From: JBMNQH01 sp050944035
Lineage (GTDB): Bacteria > Bacillota > Clostridia > Oscillospirales > Oscillospiraceae
Direction of reading: 5' to 3'
DNA: 64,000 nt
NCBI GenBank assembly: GCA_050944035.1
Contig: JBMNQH010000005.1
Location: forward strand, 62,001-126,000
The stretch's first letter is position 1. Each line of letters begins with the position of its first letter. The notes under the pieces were generated by a model that did no database searches, was not told the origin of the DNA, and was given only the letters and a program-made list of their open reading frames with translations. Below are positions 7,851 through 17,251 of this stretch, piece by piece. The position numbers were made by a program, and so were the translations under genes.

Positions 7851-10079
7851 ATGGCAAAGAAAAAGCAGCCCGGTCCCAAAAAACGGACTACGGATGCAAA
7901 AGTGGAAGGTCTGCATGCCAGCGTTCTGGAGCAGCCGATTACGGAAGCAATTGAACAGAATTATATGCCGTATGCCATGAGTGTCATCGTCTCCCGTGCC
8001 ATTCCGGAAATTGACGGGTTCAAACCCTCGCACCGGAAGCTGTTGTATACCATGTACCGCATGAATCTGCTCAACGGTGCCAGAACAAAATCCGCCAACA
8101 TTGTCGGGCAGACCATGCGGCTCAATCCCCATGGTGATGCCGCAATCTATGAAACCATGGTGCGGCTTTCCCGGGGATATGAGGCATTGTTGTTGCCGTT
8201 TGTCGATTCCAAGGGTAATTTTGGCAAGGTTTATTCCCGCGATATGGCATATGCTGCATCGCGTTATACCGAGGCAAAGCTGTCTCCAATCTGTGCGGAG
8301 CTGTTTGCAGATATTGACAAGGAAACGGTTGATTTTGTTGATAACTATGACGGCAGCATGAAAGAACCCACGCTGTTACCCACCACATTTCCCAATGTAC
8401 TGGTATCGGCCAACACCGGTATCGCAGTTGGGATGGCAAGTCAGATCTGCGGGTTTAACCTGCGTGAAGTCTGTGAGACAGCCATTGCCTGCATTCGCAA
8501 TCCTGAACACGACATTCTCAGTACCATGCCGGCACCCGATTTTCCAACCGGCGGTGATATCATTTATGATCCGTTGGAGATGGCAAAAATCTATCGTACC
8601 GGGCGGGGCAGCTTTAAGGTGCGCGCGCGATGGCGCTACATAAAAGAGTATCATATTATCGAGATTTACGAGATCCCCTACAGCACCACTGTGGAAGCCA
8701 TTATGGATAAGGTGGCAGAGCTGATTAAGAACGGTAAGGTTCGGGAAGTTTCGGATATGCGCGATGAGACGGATCTGGGCGGCCTGAAGTTGACCATTGA
8801 CCTCAAACGTGGCGTTGATCCGGACAAGCTCATGCAGAAGCTATACCGTATGACAACATTGGAGGATAGCTTTTCCTGTAATTTCAATATCCTGATTGCC
8901 AGCAATCCCCGCGTCATGGGTGTGGGGGAAATTTTACAGGAGTGGACGCAGTGGCGTACCAATTGTGTCCGCCGCCGTGTGTCCTATGATCTGGCGCGTA
9001 AACAGGAGCGGCTGCACCTGCTGAACGGCCTGAAGCGGATTCTGCTCGATATTGACAAAGCCATTGCTATTATCCGTGGCACAGAGCTGGAAGCCGATGT
9101 TATTCCCAATCTTATGGCCGCATTTTCCATTGATAAGGCACAGGCGGAGTATGTCGCTGAAATTCGTCTGCGCAATATCAACCGGGAGTATATTCTGAAG
9201 CGGACGGCAGAGACCGAGGAACTGGAAAAAGAGGTCGGGAAGCTGGCGGATATTATGAAAAGTCCGGCGAAGATCCGCAATATTATCATATCTGAACTCA
9301 AACAGGTCGCGAAAAAGTATGGAGCCCCCCGAAAAACTGGACTGCTACAGGCAGGGGAAGTAATTTATCATGAGGAAACCGCGGTGGAAGACTACCCCGT
9401 CTATCTGTTTGTTTCCCGTGAAGGCTACTTTAAAAAGATCACTGCGCAGTCTCTGCGTATGAACAGTGAACAGAAGTACAAAGAAGGGGACGGACCGTTC
9501 CAGCAGCTTTTTGCTCAAAACCGCAGTGAACTCTTGGTGTTTACAGACAAGCAGCAGATTTACAAAACCCGTGTTTCCGATTTTGAAGATACCAAAGCCT
9601 CGGCATTGGGCGTCTATCTGCCGGCCCAACTGCGTATGGAGGAAGGAGAAACTGTGGTTGCCATTGCAGACCCGGGAGATTACAGCGGTGGAATTTTGCT
9701 GTTCTATGAGAATGGCAAGGCAGCAAAGCTGCCGCTTTCTGTCTATGCAACCAAGACGAACCGCCGCCGCCTGACCGGTGCCTTCAACGATAAGAGTCCG
9801 CTGCGGTCTGTTGTGGTGTTGCAAGAGGAGTGCAAGGTTGCGGTGACGGCCAGCGATACTCGGACACTGGTGTTTGACAGCAGTTTGCTGACAGCAAAAA
9901 CGACTCGAACCACTGTCGGTGTCGAGGTCATGGCGCTGAAAAAACGTGCCGTTTTGACTACGGCAATACCATTGGCGGAAACAGGGATCCAAAACCTTAC
10001 CCGCTACAGTGTACGAACGCTTCCGGCTGCTGGTGCGCTGTTGAAAGCGGAGGATCAAATCGGATCGACTGATGAGTAG
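7851..10079 (+). CDS. parC: Type IIA DNA topoisomerase subunit A (ParC-like)
   Basis: DNA cleavage subunit partner of the ParE-like protein, 742 residues. The active-site tyrosine is Y139 in AASRYTEAKL, preceded by the conserved arginine. The winged-helix region shows SHRKLLYTMY and NPHGDAAIYETMVRLS. A basic, lysine-rich N-terminal tail (about 18 residues) precedes the core. The C-terminal beta-pinwheel (about 500-735) has no GyrA box (QRRGGKG), which favours decatenation (topoisomerase IV) over supercoiling. The canonical PDVRDGLKPVHRR is changed to PEIDGFKPSHRK. An AAAGGAGG site lies nine bases before the ATG. As with its partner, divergence is high. Confidence 0.85.
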   Translation: MAKKKQPGPKKRTTDAKVEGLHASVLEQPITEAIEQNYMPYAMSVIVSRAIPEIDGFKPSHRKLLYTMYRMNLLNGARTKSANIVGQTMRLNPHGDAAIYETMVRLSRGYEALLLPFVDSKGNFGKVYSRDMAYAASRYTEAKLSPICAELFADIDKETVDFVDNYDGSMKEPTLLPTTFPNVLVSANTGIAVGMASQICGFNLREVCETAIACIRNPEHDILSTMPAPDFPTGGDIIYDPLEMAKIYRTGRGSFKVRARWRYIKEYHIIEIYEIPYSTTVEAIMDKVAELIKNGKVREVSDMRDETDLGGLKLTIDLKRGVDPDKLMQKLYRMTTLEDSFSCNFNILIASNPRVMGVGEILQEWTQWRTNCVRRRVSYDLARKQERLHLLNGLKRILLDIDKAIAIIRGTELEADVIPNLMAAFSIDKAQAEYVAEIRLRNINREYILKRTAETEELEKEVGKLADIMKSPAKIRNIIISELKQVAKKYGAPRKTGLLQAGEVIYHEETAVEDYPVYLFVSREGYFKKITAQSLRMNSEQKYKEGDGPFQQLFAQNRSELLVFTDKQQIYKTRVSDFEDTKASALGVYLPAQLRMEEGETVVAIADPGDYSGGILLFYENGKAAKLPLSVYATKTNRRRLTGAFNDKSPLRSVVVLQEECKVAVTASDTRTLVFDSSLLTAKTTRTTVGVEVMALKKRAVLTTAIPLAETGIQNLTRYSVRTLPAAGALLKAEDQIGSTDE

Positions 10080-10091
10080 AACAGGAGGAGT

Positions 10092-10682
10092 ATGATGCAG
10101 CTTGAACGATTGATGAAAAATCTGAAAGACCGTGGCTTTGTGGTCAGCCATTTTTCCACAGGAGAGGAGGCGGCTGCCTATCTCGACCGGGAAATCGACC
10201 ATACCACCGTGGGGGTTGGCGGCAGCATGACCGTTCAGGAACTCGGACTGATTCCAAAACTGGAAGCACATAACCAGGTGTTCTGGCACTGGAATGGGGA
10301 GACGTTGGAGAACGCCATGCATGCCAGCGTCTATCTGACAAGCGCAAACGGCGTTGCTGAGACTGGCGAGATTATCAACATCGACGGCACTGGAAACCGG
10401 GTTGCCTCGACGCTGTTTCACAAAGACGTGGTGTATATCATCGTTGGAACCAACAAGATTGCGGAGGACTATGACAAGGCGCTGTGGCGTGCCCGCAACA
10501 TTGCATCCCCTAAAAATGCACAGCGTCTGGGACGAAAAACACCCTGTGCGGAAAAGGGTGATCGCTGTTATGATTGCCGGAGTCCAGAACGCATTTGCCG
10601 TGGGCTTGTCGTTCTGTGGGAGCCGCTGAAGGGCGTTGGAAAAACCGAGATTGTGATTGTGGATCAGGAACTTGGGTATTGA
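10092..10682 (+). CDS. LUD-domain protein (DUF162)
   Basis: A 196-residue single-domain LUD protein. The family includes LutC/LutB-type lactate-utilisation components, and stand-alone clostridial members have no assigned reaction. Seen here are the glycine-rich VGVGGSMTVQELGL motif (about residues 40-53), the SANGVAETGEI motif (about 85-95), and the GTGNR turn. A C-terminal four-cysteine cluster (C-x6-C-x2-C-x7-C, about 150-170) could bind metal or an iron-sulfur cluster. It follows parC by 12 bases with a GGAGG site, so it is the last gene of that operon, though no functional link is evident. Confidence 0.8.
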   Translation: MMQLERLMKNLKDRGFVVSHFSTGEEAAAYLDREIDHTTVGVGGSMTVQELGLIPKLEAHNQVFWHWNGETLENAMHASVYLTSANGVAETGEIINIDGTGNRVASTLFHKDVVYIIVGTNKIAEDYDKALWRARNIASPKNAQRLGRKTPCAEKGDRCYDCRSPERICRGLVVLWEPLKGVGKTEIVIVDQELGY

Positions 10683-10687
10683 TCCTG

Positions 10688-10722
10688 TTTTTGTGCAGAC
10701 GGTAACACCGCCTGCACAAAAA
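10688..10722 (+). terminator. Hairpin after the LUD gene
   Basis: The sequence TTTTTGTGCAG at 10688 pairs with its complement ending at 10722, with extra pairs inside. It lies six bases past the stop codon, and the poly-U element is built into the stem rather than after it. Confidence 0.55.
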
Positions 10723-10797
10723 GTTCGTTCAGGATTCCTCCGAAAAAAGATATTCTTCTGTTTTCAAGGAGAAATGTAGGAAAAATAAAAAATAGGG

Positions 10798-10825
10798 TTG
10801 ACTTTTCGGAAGAATCTGCTATAAT
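10798..10825 (+). promoter_or_regulatory. Promoter of tRNA-Gly
   Basis: TTGACT (10798-10803) and a perfect TATAAT (10820-10825) with a 16-base spacer, 19 bases before the mature tRNA 5' end. Confidence 0.85.
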
Positions 10826-10844
10826 CACTCTTGCGTTAAGACGT

Positions 10845-10920
10845 GCGGGCATAGCTCATTTGGCAGAGCGCCACCTTGCCAAGGTGGAGGTAGCGAGTTC
10901 GAATCTCGTTGCCCGCTCCA
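10845..10920 (+). tRNA. tRNA-Gly (anticodon GCC)
   Basis: A 76-base cloverleaf. The acceptor arm GCGGGCA pairs with TGCCCGC (10910-10916), followed by a T discriminator and an encoded CCA. The D arm is recognisable (AGCTCATTTGGCAGAGC), the anticodon stem CCACC/GGTGG holds anticodon GCC, and the T arm contains TTCGAATC. It has its own promoter and terminator and is the only tRNA in the window. Confidence 0.97.
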
Positions 10921-10924
10921 AGTT

Positions 10925-10954
10925 ACGGCAGATCTGATGATCTGCCGTTTTTTT
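10925..10954 (+). terminator. Terminator of tRNA-Gly
   Basis: A perfect ten-base stem (10925-10934 with 10939-10948), a four-base loop and a run of seven T, directly after the tRNA. Confidence 0.9.
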
Positions 10955-10966
10955 ATTTTCAGCAGG

Positions 10967-11002
10967 CAACAAGCGAATGGTGTAAAAGCCATTCGCTTGT
11001 TG
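10967..11002. repeat. Perfect 14-base inverted repeat
   Basis: CAACAAGCGAATGG (10967-10980) is followed after eight bases by its exact complement (10989-11002). It lies just after the tRNA-Gly terminator and about 45 bases before the uvrB promoter. No long U tract follows on either strand. It could be a second terminator or an operator. Confidence 0.7.
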
Positions 11003-11044
11003 TGTATATGCATAAGCAACGGCTTGCGATACCGGCACTTTCAG

Positions 11045-11074
11045 TTGCATGACACAGTGTGTACATGCTATACT
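11045..11074 (+). promoter_or_regulatory. Promoter of the uvrB operon
   Basis: TTGCAT (11045-11050) and TATACT (11069-11074) with an 18-base spacer, 70 bases before uvrB. I looked for a LexA box (GAAC-N4-GTTY type) near it and did not see one. Confidence 0.6.
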
Positions 11075-11144
11075 AAATAGTATGAAAAATTATTGTAAGA
11101 TGTGGGACAAAACTTGGAAAAAGCTTATATGGAGGTGAAGTTGT

Positions 11145-13127
11145 TTGGAATTCAAATTGCATGCACAGTATCAGCCAACCGGAGATCAGCCGGAGGCTAT
11201 TCAAACTTTGGTGGATGGCCTGCGCAATGGAATCGACGAGCAGGTACTGCTGGGCGTCACGGGTTCAGGCAAGACTTTTACTATGGCCAACGTCATTGCG
11301 CAGCTGAATCGGCCCACGCTGGTGCTGGCACACAATAAGACGCTGGCGGCGCAGCTCTGCGCAGAATTCAAGGAATTTTTTCCGGAAAATGCCGTGGAGT
11401 ACTTTGTCAGTTATTATGATTATTACCAACCGGAAGCCTATATTCCGCACACTGACACCTTCATTGAAAAGGACAGTGCAATCAATGAGGAGATTGAACG
11501 TCTGCGCCACAGCGCAACATCTTCTCTGTTTGAACGGCGGGACGTCATCGTTGTGGCGTCTGTCTCCTGTATCTATGGTTTGGGCGACCCTATTGATTAC
11601 GCCAATATGGTTATTTCTCTGCGTCCCGGGCAGCAGGGGGATCGCGATGAGCTGTTGCGTCGCTTAATAGATATTCGGTATGAGCGAAACGATATCGCAT
11701 TTGAGCGCAATATGTTCCGTGTCCGGGGCGATACAGTCGAAATTTTTCCGGTCTATGCGGCGGACAATGCCATCCGCGTGGAGTTTTTTGGGGATGAAAT
11801 TGACCGGATCAGCGAGGTCAATGCGGTGACCGGAAAACCGGAGCGAATTTTAAACCATGTTGCCATTTATCCAGCTTCCCACTATGTCACCACGCATGAG
11901 AAGATGACTGCTGCAATTCAGAAGATCCGGGCGGAATGCGAAGAGCGTGTACGATATTTTGAGGAACGTGGCAAGGCCATTGAGGCCCAGCGCATTTCTC
12001 AGCGCACCAATTACGACATCGAAATGATGCAGGAATTGGGCTACTGTTCCGGAATTGAGAACTATTCCCGTATTATCAGCGACCGGCCTGCGGGATCTGC
12101 CCCGATGACCTTGCTGGACTATTTCCCGGAAGATTTTATTCTGTTTGTGGATGAAAGCCATGTCACATTGCCGCAGGTACGCGCCATGTATGCAGGAGAC
12201 CGGTCCCGAAAAGAGAGTCTGGTGCAGTATGGTTTTCGTCTGCCTTCCGCTTTTGACAACCGTCCCCTGAAGTTCGAGGAGTTTGAGGAGCGGGTACATC
12301 AGGCTGTCTATGTCAGCGCAACGCCCGGAAAGTACGAGACCGAGCGCTGTGGTCAGATTGCAGAACAGATTATCCGGCCAACCGGACTGCTTGATCCGAA
12401 GATTCTGGTTCGACCCATTGAGGGACAGATTGATGATCTGATTACGGAAATTCATGCCAGAACAGAGCGGCATGAGCGTGTTCTGGTTACGACTCTGACC
12501 AAAAAAATGGCTGAAGATCTGACGGCCTATCTCGATGCCGCCGGTATCCGATGCCGCTATATGCACCATGGTGTGGATGCCATCGAGCGCATGGAAATTA
12601 TCCGGTCTCTGCGTCTGGGAGAGTTTGACGTGCTGATTGGAATCAACCTGCTGCGTGAAGGACTGGATCTGCCGGAGGTGTCTCTGGTTGCCATTTTGGA
12701 TGCGGATAAGGAGGGATTCCTGCGCAGCGAGACCAGTTTGATCCAGACCATTGGCCGTGCGGCGCGAAACGCGGAGGGTACGGTCATCATGTACGCCGAT
12801 ACCATTACCCGGTCGATGCGGGTTGCGATCGACGAAACCGAGCGCAGGCGCGAAATCCAGAACGCTTACAATGTGGCACATGGCATTGTGCCCAAAACAA
12901 TCATCAAGGATGTTCGGGACATTCTGGAGATTTCCGGCAGTGTGCCGGAAGAGGGGGCAGCCGAGAGGAGCAGAAGCGGCGTTACCATGACCGAAAAGGA
13001 ACGCAGAGCCGAGATTGTAAAGCTGGAAAAAGAGATGAAAAAGGCATCCCAGATGTTGGAATTCGAATATGCCGCCATGCTGCGGGATCGCATCATCGCG
13101 TTGCGCGGCGAGAACAAGCAGGCATAG
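11145..13127 (+). CDS. uvrB: Excinuclease ABC subunit B
   Basis: Damage-verification helicase of nucleotide excision repair, working with UvrA and UvrC. The 660 residues show Walker A GVTGSGKT (37-44), the DNA-inserting beta-hairpin region YYDYYQPEAYIP (about 92-103), the DESH motif (about 336), the helicase motif QTIGRAARN (about 530), and a C-terminal UVR motif that contacts UvrC (about 615-655). The TTG start at 11145 is chosen because GGAGGTG lies nine bases upstream. It is the first gene of a repair operon; uvrA and uvrC are not in the window. Confidence 0.97.
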   Translation: MEFKLHAQYQPTGDQPEAIQTLVDGLRNGIDEQVLLGVTGSGKTFTMANVIAQLNRPTLVLAHNKTLAAQLCAEFKEFFPENAVEYFVSYYDYYQPEAYIPHTDTFIEKDSAINEEIERLRHSATSSLFERRDVIVVASVSCIYGLGDPIDYANMVISLRPGQQGDRDELLRRLIDIRYERNDIAFERNMFRVRGDTVEIFPVYAADNAIRVEFFGDEIDRISEVNAVTGKPERILNHVAIYPASHYVTTHEKMTAAIQKIRAECEERVRYFEERGKAIEAQRISQRTNYDIEMMQELGYCSGIENYSRIISDRPAGSAPMTLLDYFPEDFILFVDESHVTLPQVRAMYAGDRSRKESLVQYGFRLPSAFDNRPLKFEEFEERVHQAVYVSATPGKYETERCGQIAEQIIRPTGLLDPKILVRPIEGQIDDLITEIHARTERHERVLVTTLTKKMAEDLTAYLDAAGIRCRYMHHGVDAIERMEIIRSLRLGEFDVLIGINLLREGLDLPEVSLVAILDADKEGFLRSETSLIQTIGRAARNAEGTVIMYADTITRSMRVAIDETERRREIQNAYNVAHGIVPKTIIKDVRDILEISGSVPEEGAAERSRSGVTMTEKERRAEIVKLEKEMKKASQMLEFEYAAMLRDRIIALRGENKQA

Positions 13128-13175
13128 CCGTAAGGGCTATAGCGATGGGACAAACGTCCCAAAAGGACGGATAGT

Positions 13176-15737
13176 ATGAAGAAATTGATGATATTGGACG
13201 GCAACAGCATTGTCAACCGGGCGTTTTACGGGATTCGGATGCTGACGGCGCCGGACGGAACGCCGACCAATGGAATTTATGGATTTTTGGCAATTTTACA
13301 GCGCCTGTTGGAGGAAGAGCAGCCGGATGGTCTCTGCGTTGCCTTTGACCGCAGAGCGCCCACCTTCCGCCACACGATGTATGACGGCTATAAGGCCACG
13401 CGGAAGGGAATGCCGGAGGAATTGGCGCAGCAGATGCCGGTTTTGCACGAGGTGCTGGACAGTATGGGCATCCGCTGCTATGAACTGGACGGCTATGAGG
13501 CGGACGATTTGATTGGAACAGTCAGCCGTCGCTGCGAAGCGGCCGGCTGGAACTGCTGTATTGTTACGGGAGATCGCGACAGCTTACAGCTGATTACCAA
13601 CCAGACCCGCGTCAAGCTCATTAAAAGCCGCATGGGACAAACGGAGACCACAAATTTTGACCACGATCATTTTGTGGAGGAATACGGGTTTGAGCCGCCA
13701 GTTCTCATTGACCTGAAAGCGTTGATGGGCGATGCTTCGGATAATATCCCCGGCGTGCCCGGTATCGGAGAAAAAACGGCGATGGATCTGATTCATCGAT
13801 TTGGTACCCTGAACGGCGTTTATGAGGTACTTGAAACAGCTGAAATCAAACCCGGCATCAAAAAAAAGTTAACTGCGGGCGAGGAGAGCGCAAGACTGTC
13901 CTATGCCCTTGCGACCATTGATACCGCAGTACCCATGGAATTTGAACCGGAGGAAGCCCAATGGGATCATAACTTCCAGGAAACCGCCTATGCCGTGTTC
14001 CAGCGTCTCGATTTTCAGCGGTTTATTGAAAAATGGGGGTTACAGCCGGGCGAAGATGCTTCCGCAGCTTCGGAGCAGAACGGGTTGTCCGTGTGTGCAG
14101 TTGAGACTGCTGATGCGTTGCTACAAGTCGCGGAGCAGCTGCCGAAAAAAGCACTGGTTTCCGTGTACTGTGTTGAGGGGCTGGATGTGTTGGAACTCTG
14201 TGACGGGGAGACGGTTTGGACAGTGTCTCGGATTGCAGCCATGGAAGTCTATGACCAGTTTTTGGATGTTCTGTTCTCAGAACGTGTTTCCAAAGTGTCC
14301 TATAATGTCAAGGACTTGATGGGGGTGTTGGTGCATGAGAACTGCTCCACAGCAGGATTTCTGTTTGATGTCGCACTGGCAGCCTATCTGCTGGAAGCCA
14401 CAGAAGGGGATTATACCATCGGCCGCCTGTCCCAAAAATATCTCGACGGTGTGTTTGCTCCGGCAGAGACATTGTACCGTCTGTACCCCATGTTGAAGGA
14501 GCGACTGCATACACTTGGTATGGAGAAGCTGTATTTTGAGATCGAACTGCCGCTTTGTACCGTTCTTGCAGGGATGGAGCAAGCCGGTTTTGGCATTGAT
14601 CGAAAGGCGCTCAGTGCATTCGGCACGATGCTGCAATCCGGTATTGAGGTGTTGCAACAGAACATCTGGCAGCAAGCCGGTGAGGAATTTAACATCAACT
14701 CTCCCAAGCAGCTGGGGACAATTTTGTTTGAGAAACTGATGCTGCCAGCAGGGAAAAAGACAAAAACCGGCTGGAGCACCGGCGCGGGTGTGTTGGAGAA
14801 GCTGGTTGGAAAACACCCCATTGTGGCGGATATTTTGGAATACCGCAAGCTGACCAAGCTGAAGTCGACCTATGCCGACGGCTTGCTGAAACTCATTGCG
14901 CTGGATGGCAAAATCCATACCAATTTCCATATGACTGTGACAGCAACCGGACGGTTGTCGTCGACAGATCCCAACTTGCAGAATATTCCGGTTCGGACAG
15001 AGCTCGGGCGGGAAATGAGAAAAATGTTTGTTGCAGGACCGGGCAATGTGCTGGTCGATGCAGACTATAGTCAGATCGAATTGCGGTTGCTGGCACACAT
15101 CTCCGGTGATAAGACCATGCAGGAGGCTTTTCGACAGGGAGAGGATATCCATGCTGTGACGGCATCCCAGGTTTTTGGTGTGCCGCTTGAAGAGGTAACC
15201 GGATTGCAGAGAAGCCGTGCAAAGGCCGTTAACTTCGGTATTGTCTATGGCATTTCCGCTTTTTCTCTGGCGCAGGACATTGGCGTATTCCAAAATGAAG
15301 CAAAGGCCTATATCGATGCTTATTTGCAGCACTACAGCGGGGTTCGCAGCTATATGAAGGATATTGTGGAGCAGGCCAAGAGGGACGGCTATGTGACAAC
15401 CCTGTTCGGTCGGCGGCGCGATTTGCCGGAGCTGAAGGCTTCCAATTTCAATCTCCGCTCATTTGGGGAGCGTGTCGCGCTCAATATGCCAATTCAGGGG
15501 ACGGCGGCCGATGTCATCAAACTGGCCATGGTTCATGTTCATCAGCGGTTACAGAAAGAGAACTTGCAGGCAAGACTGATTATGCAGGTGCACGATGAAT
15601 TGATTGTCGAATGTCCTGCACAGGAGGCGGAGACAGTACGCAACATCCTGACGGAGGAAATGGAACACGCGGTTTCCTATTCTGTTCCCCTGCTTGTGGA
15701 CGCACACAGCGGCCGCAGCTGGTATGAGGCCAAGTAA
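13176..15737 (+). CDS. polA: DNA polymerase I
   Basis: Repair and Okazaki-fragment polymerase, 853 residues. The N-terminal 5' nuclease (about 1-290) carries LILDGN-type, EADDLIG and GDRDSLQL motifs and the helix-hairpin-helix PGVPGIGEKTA. The middle domain (about 300-470) lacks the DxE and other acidic residues of the 3'-5' proofreading exonuclease, as in many Firmicutes, so proofreading is probably absent. The polymerase domain keeps motif A DYSQIELR (about 630), motif B RSRAKAVNFGIVYG (about 685-698) and motif C VHDE (about 804). It sits 48 bases after uvrB with an AAAGGA site, and rimI follows after five bases. Confidence 0.97.
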   Translation: MKKLMILDGNSIVNRAFYGIRMLTAPDGTPTNGIYGFLAILQRLLEEEQPDGLCVAFDRRAPTFRHTMYDGYKATRKGMPEELAQQMPVLHEVLDSMGIRCYELDGYEADDLIGTVSRRCEAAGWNCCIVTGDRDSLQLITNQTRVKLIKSRMGQTETTNFDHDHFVEEYGFEPPVLIDLKALMGDASDNIPGVPGIGEKTAMDLIHRFGTLNGVYEVLETAEIKPGIKKKLTAGEESARLSYALATIDTAVPMEFEPEEAQWDHNFQETAYAVFQRLDFQRFIEKWGLQPGEDASAASEQNGLSVCAVETADALLQVAEQLPKKALVSVYCVEGLDVLELCDGETVWTVSRIAAMEVYDQFLDVLFSERVSKVSYNVKDLMGVLVHENCSTAGFLFDVALAAYLLEATEGDYTIGRLSQKYLDGVFAPAETLYRLYPMLKERLHTLGMEKLYFEIELPLCTVLAGMEQAGFGIDRKALSAFGTMLQSGIEVLQQNIWQQAGEEFNINSPKQLGTILFEKLMLPAGKKTKTGWSTGAGVLEKLVGKHPIVADILEYRKLTKLKSTYADGLLKLIALDGKIHTNFHMTVTATGRLSSTDPNLQNIPVRTELGREMRKMFVAGPGNVLVDADYSQIELRLLAHISGDKTMQEAFRQGEDIHAVTASQVFGVPLEEVTGLQRSRAKAVNFGIVYGISAFSLAQDIGVFQNEAKAYIDAYLQHYSGVRSYMKDIVEQAKRDGYVTTLFGRRRDLPELKASNFNLRSFGERVALNMPIQGTAADVIKLAMVHVHQRLQKENLQARLIMQVHDELIVECPAQEAETVRNILTEEMEHAVSYSVPLLVDAHSGRSWYEAK

Positions 15738-15742
15738 GCAAT

Positions 15743-16210
15743 ATGGAACGATATGAATTGCAGCCAGTGACAGAATCCCTGCTGCCGCAGATCGTAGAAC
15801 TGGAGGCTCTGTGTTTTTCCCGACCGATCACGGAATCTCTATTGCGGCACCAGCTTTCTGATCCGCTCTATACACTGCTGGCAGCGGTAGACGTCCGTGG
15901 TCGGGTGCTGGGGTATGCGGGACTTATGACGGTGATGGACGAGGGTTATATTGAAAATGTAGCCGTGCATCCAGTTGTCCGCAGAATGGGAATCGGTACG
16001 GCGTTGATTCAGGCTCTGCTGCAAAACGGTACGGAACGGGAACTTGCTTTTCTCACACTGGAAGTGCGGGAGAGCAATACGCCAGCACAAAGGCTGTATG
16101 AAAACCATGGCTTTTCCGTTGTCGGTATTCGAAAAAATTACTATGATAAACCGACAGAAAATGCTATACTAATGACAAGATTTTTCCGCGATCACGCGGA
16201 TATCATGTGA
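15743..16210 (+). CDS. rimI: Ribosomal protein S18-alanine N-acetyltransferase
   Basis: A 155-residue GNAT acetyltransferase. The acetyl-CoA loop is HPVVRRMGIGTALIQ (about 72-87), and LTLEVRESNTPAQRLYENHGF (about 100-120) is the classic RimI segment. RimI proteins acetylate the N-terminus of ribosomal protein S18. The gene starts five bases after polA and lies just ahead of tsaD, a pairing common in bacteria, which supports RimI over other GNAT enzymes. Confidence 0.92.
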   Translation: MERYELQPVTESLLPQIVELEALCFSRPITESLLRHQLSDPLYTLLAAVDVRGRVLGYAGLMTVMDEGYIENVAVHPVVRRMGIGTALIQALLQNGTERELAFLTLEVRESNTPAQRLYENHGFSVVGIRKNYYDKPTENAILMTRFFRDHADIM

Positions 16211-16240
16211 AATTCTAAGAGATAAGAGAGGCGTTTTGCC

Positions 16241-17251
16241 ATGTTGATTCTTTCTGTAGAATCTTCCTGCGATGAAACCGCAGTTGCGATTACCCGTGAC
16301 GGCAGGGAGGTTTTGACCGACCAGATTTTCTCCCAGGCAGATCAGCACGCCCTGTATGGCGGTGTTGTCCCGGAAATTGCATCCAGGGGTCATGTTGAAG
16401 TGATCAGCCGGCTTGCCGACGCGGCCATCTGTGCCGCTGGCATTCAGAAACAGGATCTGGATGCTATTGCTGTGACCTATGCGCCCGGCTTGATTGGTGC
16501 CGTGCTGGTCGGCGTCAATTTTGCCAAGTCCATCGCAATGGCACTGGGGATTCCATTGATTCCTGTCCACCATGTCCGCGGCCATATTGCCGCAAATTAT
16601 ATTGCATACCCGGAACTGGAACCGCCATTTCTCTGTCTGGCTGTTTCCGGCGGGAACACCATTCTGGTGGATGTCCGCGGGTATACGGATATGGAGATCA
16701 TTGGGGCGACCCGCGACGATGCAGCCGGCGAATGCTTTGATAAGACGGCGCGTGTTTTGGGGCTTGGTTATCCCGGCGGGCCTGCGGTGGACAAGCTTTC
16801 TCAGACAGGAGACGATAAAAAATACAGTTTGCCGCGTGCCCATGTTGCAGGGCATCCTTATGACATGAGTTTCTCCGGATTGAAAACCGCAGTGGTCAAC
16901 TTGGCGCACAATGCGGAACAAAAAGGGGAAGCGCTGGACAAAGCGTCTCTGGCAGCGTCGTTTACGGCTGCGGTCAGTGACAGCCTGGTGCCGCGTACCA
17001 TGGAGGCGGCGCGCGCGCTGGGCTATAAAAAAATTGCGGTTGCCGGAGGGGTTGCGGCAAACTCCCGGATTCGTGCAGATTTTATTGCTGCGGCAAAACA
17101 GGAAGGGGCAACGCTCTATATGCCGCCGCTCCGACTGTGTGGGGATAACGCTGCCATGATCGGCTGTCAGGGATATTATGAATATCTCGCAGGGACGCGC
17201 GGGGATACGGCATTAAATGCCTATGCCAATAGGGAGCTTGACCGTGGTTGA
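16241..17251 (+). CDS. tsaD: tRNA N6-adenosine threonylcarbamoyltransferase
   Basis: Catalytic subunit of the t6A37 tRNA modification machinery, 336 residues. It begins with the ASKHA-fold signature LSVESSCDETAVAI (about 4-17). The metal-binding HxxxH is at about H111 and H115, and the nucleotide-binding VSGGNTIL (about 135-142) and AVAGGVAANS (about 266-275) motifs are clear. The partners TsaB, TsaE and TsaC are not in the window. It follows rimI by 30 bases with a GAGAGG site and overlaps radC. Confidence 0.97.
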   Translation: MLILSVESSCDETAVAITRDGREVLTDQIFSQADQHALYGGVVPEIASRGHVEVISRLADAAICAAGIQKQDLDAIAVTYAPGLIGAVLVGVNFAKSIAMALGIPLIPVHHVRGHIAANYIAYPELEPPFLCLAVSGGNTILVDVRGYTDMEIIGATRDDAAGECFDKTARVLGLGYPGGPAVDKLSQTGDDKKYSLPRAHVAGHPYDMSFSGLKTAVVNLAHNAEQKGEALDKASLAASFTAAVSDSLVPRTMEAARALGYKKIAVAGGVAANSRIRADFIAAAKQEGATLYMPPLRLCGDNAAMIGCQGYYEYLAGTRGDTALNAYANRELDRG

